Assembly: GCA_016711295.1 (NCBI GenBank)
Contig: JADJTE010000011.1
Coordinates: 62,001-126,000 of the forward strand
DNA length: 64,000 nucleotides
DNA from: Sphingobacteriales bacterium
Lineage (GTDB): Bacteria; Bacteroidota; Bacteroidia; Chitinophagales; UBA2359
Direction: 5' to 3'
A program made the translations under genes and the position numbers. Under the pieces are notes generated by a model. That model made no database searches and was not told where the DNA came from. It saw only the letters and a list, made by a program, of their open reading frames with translations. Of the stretch, positions 57,954-64,000 are shown piece after piece; positions within the stretch are counted from its first letter, which is position 1; every line of letters begins with the position of its first letter.

Positions 57954-60223
57954 TAGGCTACGCTGGCTCTGATTAGGTTGAGTGCGCCGCCTGCTTTGAA
58001 CCAAGCGATTTGCTGCTCATTATAAGTATGTGCTACCTCAAAGCGGTCGCTTGTGCCGTCGGTGTGCGCCAAGTGTATGCTTAGGTTTCGATTAGGCTCA
58101 AAATCGCTTAGACCTAAGATGCTGATGGTATCGTCTTGCCTGATGAGGTCGTAGTCGGATTTATCGACAAATGTGAGCGCGAGCATACCTTGTTTTTTGA
58201 GGTTAGTTTCGTGGATACGCGCAAACGATTTGACCAATACTGCCCTAACGCCCAAGTGACGCGGCTCCATAGCGGCATGTTCGCGCGAAGAGCCTTCGCC
58301 GTAGTTTTCTTCGCCTACTACTATCGAGCCTATGCCTGCGGCTTTATAAGCGCGGGCAGTTTCGGGCAAGGGACGAAATTCGCCGGTCAATTGGTTTTGC
58401 ACCAAATTGGATTGGTCGTTGAAATAGTTAGTAGCACCTATGAGCAGGTTGTTAGATATATTGTCTAAGTGACCGCGATAGCGCAACCAAGGACCTGCCA
58501 TCGATATATGGTCGGTCGTACATTTGCCTTTGGCTTTGATGAGTAGTTTTAAGCCCGTCAAATCGGTGCCTTCCCAAACGGCAAAGGGGTATAGTAGTTG
58601 CAGGCGTTGCGAGTCGGGGCGCACTACTACTTGTACTTGGCTGCCGTCTTCGGCGGGGGCTTGGTAGCCTGCGTCGCCTACGTCAAAACCGCGCGGCGGT
58701 AGTTCGTAGCCTGCGGGCGGGTCAAGTTTGACGGCTACGCCGTCTTCGTTGAGCAGCGTATCGGTGAGGGGATTAAAGGTGAGGTCGCCTGCAAGGGCAA
58801 GGGCAGTTACGATTTCGGGCGATGCCACAAACGCATGGGTTTGGGGGTTGCCATCGTTTCGGCTCTTAAAATTGCGATTAAACGAGGTGATGATAGAGTT
58901 TTTGCGATTGGGGTCGTTGGTATGGCGCGACCATTGCCCGATGCAGGGTCCGCAGGCATTTGCCAATACTAAGCCGCCTATTTGGGTAAAGCTATCCAAA
59001 ATGCCATCTCTTGCTACGGTATAGCGCACTTGCTCAGAACCTGGCGTAATGGTAAATTCTGATTTGATGCGCAATTTTTTGGCAATGGCTTGCCGAGCTA
59101 AGGAAGCAGCGCGGTCTAAATCTTCATAAGACGAGTTGGTGCATGACCCGATTAGTCCTACTTCTAATTTTTGGGGGTAGTTATTGTCGCGCACGGCTTG
59201 GGCAAATTTTGAGATGGGGTGCGCCAAGTCGGGCGTAAAGGGTCCGTTGATATGTGGTTCGAGGGTAGATAGGTCTATTTCTATCACTTTGTCGAAATAT
59301 TTTTCGGGGTTGGCATATACTTCGCCGTCGCCGCTTAGGTGTTGGGCTATTCCGTTGGCGAGGTCGGCAACATCGGCGCGGTCGGTACTGCGTAGGTATC
59401 TATCCATGCTTGTATCGTAGCCAAACAGCGAGGTAGTAGCTCCTATTTCGGCGCCCATATTGCAGATGGTGCCTTTGCCCGTACAAGAAATAGATAGCGC
59501 ACCTTCGCCAAAATATTCTAAGATATAACCCGTACCGCCCTTGACGGTCAGCAGGTCGGCTACTTTCAGGATTACGTCTTTTGCCGAAGTCCAGCCGCTC
59601 ATTTTGCCCGTCAGTTTTACACCTATAACGCGCGGCATCAGCAGTTCCCAAGCCATACCCGCCATCACATCGACGGCATCGGCACCGCCCACGCCTATGG
59701 CTACCATGCCCAAGCCGCCTGCATTGACGGTATGCGAGTCAGTGCCTATCATCATACCGCCAGGGAAAGCGTAATTTTCGAGTATGACTTGGTGAATGAT
59801 ACCCGCCCCAGGTTTCCAGAATCCGATACCGTATTTGTCCGATACGGTTGCCAAAAAATCGAATACTTCTTTATTGGCATCGATAGATTCGGCGAGGTCG
59901 GCAGCAGCACCGTTTTTGGCTAAAATGAGGTGGTCGCAATGTACGGTCGATGGGACGGCTACCTTTTTTCGTCCTGCGGTCATAAATTGGAGCAGTGCCA
60001 TTTGCGCCGTAGCATCTTGCATCGCCACGCGGTCGGGTGCAAAATCGACATAGCTTTTGCCGCGTTCGTGAGGGTCGGTCGGAAAGGCATTGTCCCAAAG
60101 GTGGGCATACAAGATTTTTTCGGTCAATGTCAAGGGTTTGCCCAATAATTGGCGGGCTTGCGCTACGCGGTCGGGAAATTTGGCGTATAATTCCCGTATC
60201 ATACTTACATCGAAAGTTGCCAT
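57953..60223 (-). CDS. acn: Aconitate hydratase
   Basis: The 756-residue TCA-cycle enzyme isomerises citrate and isocitrate. The three [4Fe-4S] ligands lie in LIGSCTNSS (C360) and ANACGPCIGQW (C424, C427), the spacing of mitochondrial-type aconitase. Substrate-binding motifs include IGTDSHTVNAGGLGM, and the swivel domain contains GEGSSREHAAMEPRHLG. Intact frame. It is co-transcribed with tdk through a TAATG junction. Confidence 0.96.
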   Translation of the reverse strand: MATFDVSMIRELYAKFPDRVAQARQLLGKPLTLTEKILYAHLWDNAFPTDPHERGKSYVDFAPDRVAMQDATAQMALLQFMTAGRKKVAVPSTVHCDHLILAKNGAAADLAESIDANKEVFDFLATVSDKYGIGFWKPGAGIIHQVILENYAFPGGMMIGTDSHTVNAGGLGMVAIGVGGADAVDVMAGMAWELLMPRVIGVKLTGKMSGWTSAKDVILKVADLLTVKGGTGYILEYFGEGALSISCTGKGTICNMGAEIGATTSLFGYDTSMDRYLRSTDRADVADLANGIAQHLSGDGEVYANPEKYFDKVIEIDLSTLEPHINGPFTPDLAHPISKFAQAVRDNNYPQKLEVGLIGSCTNSSYEDLDRAASLARQAIAKKLRIKSEFTITPGSEQVRYTVARDGILDSFTQIGGLVLANACGPCIGQWSRHTNDPNRKNSIITSFNRNFKSRNDGNPQTHAFVASPEIVTALALAGDLTFNPLTDTLLNEDGVAVKLDPPAGYELPPRGFDVGDAGYQAPAEDGSQVQVVVRPDSQRLQLLYPFAVWEGTDLTGLKLLIKAKGKCTTDHISMAGPWLRYRGHLDNISNNLLIGATNYFNDQSNLVQNQLTGEFRPLPETARAYKAAGIGSIVVGEENYGEGSSREHAAMEPRHLGVRAVLVKSFARIHETNLKKQGMLALTFVDKSDYDLIRQDDTISILGLSDFEPNRNLSIHLAHTDGTSDRFEVAHTYNEQQIAWFKAGGALNLIRASVA

Positions 60224-60358
60224 TGTAAGATTTATTATTGTTTATTTATGATTACTTGTAGGAAGTTGGGCGCAATATAGCCTTGCTATTATCCTGTCAT
60301 AACGGAGTGTGGCTTAAAGCACCAAAAGTTATCGTCTTTTTGACTATGCTGTGTTCTT

Positions 60359-60471
60359 GTAACTATTTAGGGTATAGGGTTTTGGGTATGGGGTAATGAG
60401 CAATACTTATCTAATAATGTCTGACATCGCTGCATATTCGATTAGTTCCCCCCACAAGGCTAAATAGTTAC
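60359..60471. repeat. Family A repeat, copy upstream of acn
   Basis: A 113-bp copy with perfect termini GTAACTATTTAG/CTAAATAGTTAC. It lies between the acn start and the nearest good -7 element (60571-60578). Confidence 0.9.
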
Positions 60472-60570
60472 GTGTTCTTTATAGTAAAACAATAACCAAG
60501 AGAATTTAGTTTTATCATCTGTCTTTTTAATTGGGTTCTAGTCTATTAAATCTGTTACTGTAAATGGCGG

Positions 60571-60578
60571 CAAAGATA
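60571..60578 (-). promoter_or_regulatory. Possible -7 element (TATCTTTG) for acn
   Basis: An exact TAnnTTTG on the minus strand, with ATTG 18 bases further upstream. It lies 348 bases from the acn start, so if used the leader would contain the family A repeat. The spacing is not ideal. Confidence 0.35.
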
Positions 60579-60644
60579 GCAAAAAGAAATTACAAACAAT
60601 AGTTTTGCGCCTAAGCAGGCAATAATGAGAAAATGCAGGGCGAA

Positions 60645-60719
60645 TTAGTGGTTAGTTTTTAGTTTTTAGTGGTTAGTGGTTAATGGTTAGTGGTTAGTGG
60701 TTAGTGGTTAATGGTTAGT
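60645..60719. repeat. Heptanucleotide tandem repeat (TTAGTGG)n
   Basis: About ten imperfect units of GTGGTTA, with variants TAATGGT and TTTTTAG, run between the family A and family B elements upstream of acn. The rest of the 60224-61247 gap outside the listed repeats shows no gene. Confidence 0.8.
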
Positions 60720-60737
60720 CTCTAATTTTCGTTTCAG

Positions 60738-61038
60738 GTAACTATTTAGGCAGTTTCGTCGCTCAGTTATTTATTAGGCTTTTTGCAAAAGTAAAAAATC
60801 GAAGATTTAGCCTTACATTTGGGAAATGCAGAAATTGCCTTGATCGTTTCTTAAAATGCCGTAGGCATGTTATATTGGTAGCATCAGGCAAATACGATTC
60901 TTAGAATGCCGTAGGTATGGCATCTAACAGTAGGATTGTATTTTGTGCTGCTATTTCTTTGCTACCAACGTTTTATCCATAGCGGGATTTAGAAGTCTTT
61001 CTTAGCACTAAAATGCTTGGCACCGCCTAAATAGTTAC
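60738..61038. repeat. Family B repeat, copy 2 (reverse)
   Basis: A 301-bp element with termini GTAACTATTTAGGC/GCCTAAATAGTTAC. It matches 20600-20852 in reverse and has two ATGCCGTAGG(C/T)AT palindromes inside. Confidence 0.88.
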
Positions 61039-61247
61039 CGTTTCAGCCTATTCAGAAAAAATACAATCTATCTCCCATCTACAATCCACAATCGTCCATC
61101 TACAATCTACAAAACATTGCCATATCTTTTGTGCTGCACTAAGGCTATAATTTTGCCCGCTACCATTGCATGAGCGCATTTGTTTGGGCAATTGCTGCTT
61201 TTGACGTAATTTTGCGCATCTATACTTAATTATAACACGCGCCTCGA

Positions 61248-62315
61248 ATGCCCGATACTTCCCCAACAAGCCCGCCAAGTGCCGAAGTTGCACCGCTCAC
61301 GCTACGCGAAACACTGCTGACCATTCGAGAATATAGCACCGAAATACGGCGCAAATGGTATTGGTATGCCCTGTTTTGCCCGCTGTTTTTGGCATATAAC
61401 TACTACAAAGCCCACCAAATACCTACGACCTACCAAGCCGCTACCTCAATTATGATCAACGGCGAAGGAGGTGCTGTATCGGGGTTGTTACAGTTGGCGG
61501 GGCAATTTGGCTTGGGTGGCGGCGGCGAAATGAAAACCGAAAAATTGCTCGATTTGCTCATCTCGCAGCGCATGGTATTGTCGGCACTGCTCCAAAATGC
61601 CACTATCAACGGCAAAACTGACCTGATAGCCAACCATTTCTTGGATAAAATAGACCTCAAACGCGAGGTAAACGATACCATATTATCCAATTTTCGCTTT
61701 GTACCCAAAAAAAGCCACGAACTGACCCTGCGCGAAAGCACGGTCATGCAAGCCATCTATCGAAAAATAAATAACGAAATGTTGTCGGCGAGCGTGGGTA
61801 AAAGTGGTATCGTAAAGGCTATTTGCACCGCCGAGTCGGAGGGGTTCGCCAAAGAATTTATGACTGCCCTCGCCACTACACTGTCTGATTATTATGCCGA
61901 CAAAACCGTAGAACAACAAAACCGCGCCTACCGAGTCATCAGTCAACGCTGCGACTCCTTAGAGCGCGTGCTGTATGGCACCGAATATGCCCTTGCCAAT
62001 TGGATTGACGACAACCGAACCGCCCTGCGTGCAGGCTCGCTACCCGCCAAACAAGGTGTCAAGCGCGAACAATACAAACGCGAAGCCGAAGTGCTAAACG
62101 TCATGTATATAGAAGCCATCAAAAACCGCGAATTAGCACATATCAACCTCTTACTAAGCACGCCCTCCGTACAAATTATCGATTATCCGCAATATCCATT
62201 GCAACCCCAAATCCCAAATCGGCTAAATATGTATATCGTAGCTATATTATCTGCAATAACGATTGTTACTATTGGAATTATTTTCAATAAGATGTTGCGC
62301 AATGCATTCGGGTAG
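61248..62315 (+). CDS. Wzz-like polysaccharide chain-length/co-polymerase protein
   Basis: The 355-residue inner-membrane protein has two membrane helices, WYWYALFCPLFLAYNYYKA near the N-terminus and YIVAILSAITIVTIGIIF near the C-terminus. A helical periplasmic domain lies between them. The proline-rich YPQYPLQPQIPN segment before the second helix is the Wzz signature. It would control O-antigen or exopolysaccharide chain length. No polysaccharide cluster is visible around it. It carries no kinase domain. Confidence 0.85.
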   Translation: MPDTSPTSPPSAEVAPLTLRETLLTIREYSTEIRRKWYWYALFCPLFLAYNYYKAHQIPTTYQAATSIMINGEGGAVSGLLQLAGQFGLGGGGEMKTEKLLDLLISQRMVLSALLQNATINGKTDLIANHFLDKIDLKREVNDTILSNFRFVPKKSHELTLRESTVMQAIYRKINNEMLSASVGKSGIVKAICTAESEGFAKEFMTALATTLSDYYADKTVEQQNRAYRVISQRCDSLERVLYGTEYALANWIDDNRTALRAGSLPAKQGVKREQYKREAEVLNVMYIEAIKNRELAHINLLLSTPSVQIIDYPQYPLQPQIPNRLNMYIVAILSAITIVTIGIIFNKMLRNAFG

Positions 62316-62417
62316 CGTGGGTTGCGCAGTAGCGTATGATATTCATGGGCACATACCTCAGCGATAGAAACAGATTATAGCGATGTCTTTTGGTGGTGCA
62401 TATTAGATTTGCTATTT

Positions 62418-62541
62418 GTAACTATTTAGCCTTGTAGGGGAAATAGCCATTTCTAATCGAATATACAACGATGTCAGGCATTATTAGATAGATATAGCCC
62501 ATTATACCCCATACCCAAAACCCTATACCCTAAATAGTTAC
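62418..62541. repeat. Family A repeat, reverse copy after the Wzz-like gene
   Basis: A 124-bp copy with perfect termini GTAACTATTTAG/CTAAATAGTTAC. Confidence 0.9.
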
Positions 62542-62641
62542 AACAAATTATTAATCCTGATGAAGGTGCTATTTTTCCGTATAACCCAAAGCCAAATCCA
62601 AAAGAGAAGGAAATTGCAAATAATCGATTGCATTACCTAAT
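62542..62641 (+). pseudogene. Possible coding remnant beside the family A copy
   Basis: A frame without a start codon encodes NPDEGAIFPYNPKPNPKEK and IANNRLHYL immediately after the repeat. The composition looks protein-like, as if the 3' end of a gene lost its upstream part. Too short to identify. Confidence 0.25.
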
Positions 62642-62652
62642 TCTTTTGTGCC

Positions 62653-63647
62653 TTATTGTTTCGGTTTCTCTCCTGGTGCAAAAACGGTTTGCTCTATTTT
62701 ATTGCTAACGGGTTCGATTGATTGGAGAAAGCGGTAAAGGGCTTGTAGCTCTACGGTATCCATTCGGGAGAATGTCCCCCACGGCATTGGGCTACCTTTG
62801 TGAATCCTCCCACGTTTGAAACGCTCTATAAAGGCTTCTTCTGTCCAACGCGCCATAACGCCCGTTTCTTTGTCTGGTGTGAGGTTGGGTGACATGAACG
62901 AATAGCCCTCGGAGAAAGCGTCAGGCTCAAAAAAACCTTTGCCCGCAAAATCCTTGCCTATAAATTCGCCAGTGTTTATATCCATTTCGGTATGGCATTT
63001 ATAGCAATTTGCCACATTAAAAGCGACATATTTTCCATACGCTATGGTTGGTTCGATGGCTACGTCCTTGGCGGGTGTAGTGCTGGGACCTTCTGGTTCT
63101 ATCATGCCTATTGCTACTAACATCTTATACAAAAAAGTGAAATCCATCGGTTTCACCTCATTTTTTACAGGTGGGAGGGTACGCAGATAAGAAATAATTG
63201 CGGTGAGGTCTGCGTCGCTTAGCCCCTGGAAGGGCATTATCGGAAATAACACCCTTCCATCTGCCCCTATTCCATACCTGAGGCTTCGGGCTATTTCGGC
63301 ATCGGATAATGACCCGATACCCGTTTCTTGGTCGGAGGTAATGTTGGGGGCGACAAATGTTCCGAAACCAGGAATACAAGTTCCCAACCTCCCTTAAATT
63401 CTACCTTCTTACCTGCGTCAAACTGCATGACCTCGCTCATACTGGTATGGCAGCCTCCGCAATGTGCCGGACCATTTGCCAAATAAGCCCCTCTCGCAAT
63501 TATTGTCGAGTCTTTGCTTGCTGTGATATCGGGATAAGGTGCGTTGCGTTTTCTGTTCCATGTTGCTTGAACAAAAAGGAAAAATCCAAGAACCAGAACT
63601 AACAGCCCTATTCCGATCCATTTTAGTGTTTTTAGAATTTTTTTCAT
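62653..63647 (-). CDS. Diheme cytochrome c, one frameshift
   Basis: An N-terminal membrane anchor/signal (WIGIGLLVLVLGFFLFVQ) is followed by two class I cytochrome c domains with heme sites CGGCH and CYKCH. The regions NITSDQETGIGSLSDAEIA and NLTPDKETGVMARWTEEAF are typical of the dehydrogenase-linked c-type cytochromes (as in alcohol dehydrogenase subunit II). One T is missing at 63379-63381; adding it gives GGWELCIPGFGTFVAPNIT. The reconstructed length is about 331 residues. It faces the periplasm and probably carries electrons; the partner dehydrogenase is not in the window. Confidence 0.87.
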
Positions 63648-63799
63648 GTGTTTATTATTTGGTGTTTATTCGCTTTTTGTATTCACCCAACTATTGAGGC
63701 TTGTGTCTTGGCAAGTTGGGTTGAAGCTATGGGCAGGGCAATGATATAGACACATTATCTGTTCTGTAAAATGTTTGTCATTTTGAAGTTTTTATTTTG

Positions 63800-63831
63800 C
63801 AAAGATAGTATCATCTTTTCGGTTTCTCAAA
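63800..63831 (-). promoter_or_regulatory. Bacteroidota promoter for the cytochrome gene
   Basis: On the minus strand TTTG (63828-63831), a 20-base spacer and TATCTTTG (63800-63807) give a full match. The gene starts at 63647, leaving a leader of about 145 bases. Confidence 0.7.
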
Positions 63832-64000
63832 CAAAATATCAAATTTATTGCCATTTTTTTTTAAAATGGCGATTTTATGTTTCTGTATTCGTCTGCTTCT
63901 ACTGTCCCGAAAGTATACTTTTATCATCGTTTAGCACATATCCACACTTGCCCAGTCTGCTGCAAATGATTGTCTTTCAGTACTTGCGGTTCCTTGGTGC
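63832..64000. other. Right edge, no identified gene
   Basis: On the minus strand a short frame (TKEPQVLKDNHLQQTGQVW) enters from beyond the window and ends at a TGA near 63927. It may be the 3' end of a gene outside the window, but I cannot identify it. Confidence 0.25.

Overview
The window comes from a Bacteroidota bacterium. Evidence: the type IX secretion/gliding genes porU, a porP/sprF family gene and gldJ; a secreted protein with a type IX C-terminal sorting domain; promoters of the Bacteroidota type (TAnnTTTG at -7, with TTTG or TTG about 20 bases upstream, clear before rpmH, the DUF4412 gene and the cytochrome gene); and small families such as DUF4412 and DUF4294. I cannot assign a genus. 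The mix of families would fit the Saprospiria/Chitinophagia side of the phylum, but that is a guess.

Layout. 0-10 kb: an M16-like protein, a secreted GH13 amylase, a Spy-like Q/E-rich periplasmic protein whose 3' end is tandemly duplicated, sucA and ndh. 10-18 kb: porU, a porP/sprF gene and gldJ, then a transposase remnant and a DUF4412 gene. 19-21 kb: three tRNA genes (Trp, Lys, Phe-like) and rpmH. 21.5-38 kb: housekeeping and envelope genes, including a small heat-shock protein, a beta-barrel protein, thiolase, flippase, ftsE, a PMT-like transferase, a PAP2 phosphatase, a Fur-family regulator divergent from a MerC gene, dapF and a BamA/TamA-like protein. 39-45.5 kb: an AT-rich, tightly coupled four-gene minus-strand operon encoding NurA-like nuclease, HerA-like ATPase, Hsp90/MORC-type GHKL ATPase and a B12-binding radical SAM protein. 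This is the best candidate for an undescribed genome-defence or DNA-modification system. 46-47.4 kb: a lone peptide-transporter permease. 48-55.4 kb: a type IX cargo protein and a type III restriction-modification operon with a REP-associated tyrosine transposase (RAYT) between mod and res. REP-like palindromes lie in frame inside all three genes. 56-64 kb: a small membrane protein, aconitase-tdk, a Wzz-like protein and a diheme cytochrome, separated by repeat-filled gaps.

Two features affect the whole window. First, about fourteen genes are broken by single-base indels, mostly at homopolymer runs, with the reading frame resuming at once in a conserved domain. Residual long-read sequencing error is more likely than real gene decay, so I annotate these genes across the breaks. 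Second, gaps between genes carry several dispersed repeat families. Three share the termini GTAACTATTTAG...CTAAATAGTTAC. A fourth is a 322-bp element with its own inverted repeats, found nested inside one of the others.

How the genes may work together: porU, porP and gldJ belong to the machine that exports and anchors sorting-domain proteins such as the 48.4-49.8 kb protein. sucA and acn are TCA-cycle enzymes and ndh feeds the respiratory chain. The 39-55 kb stretch looks like a defence island.
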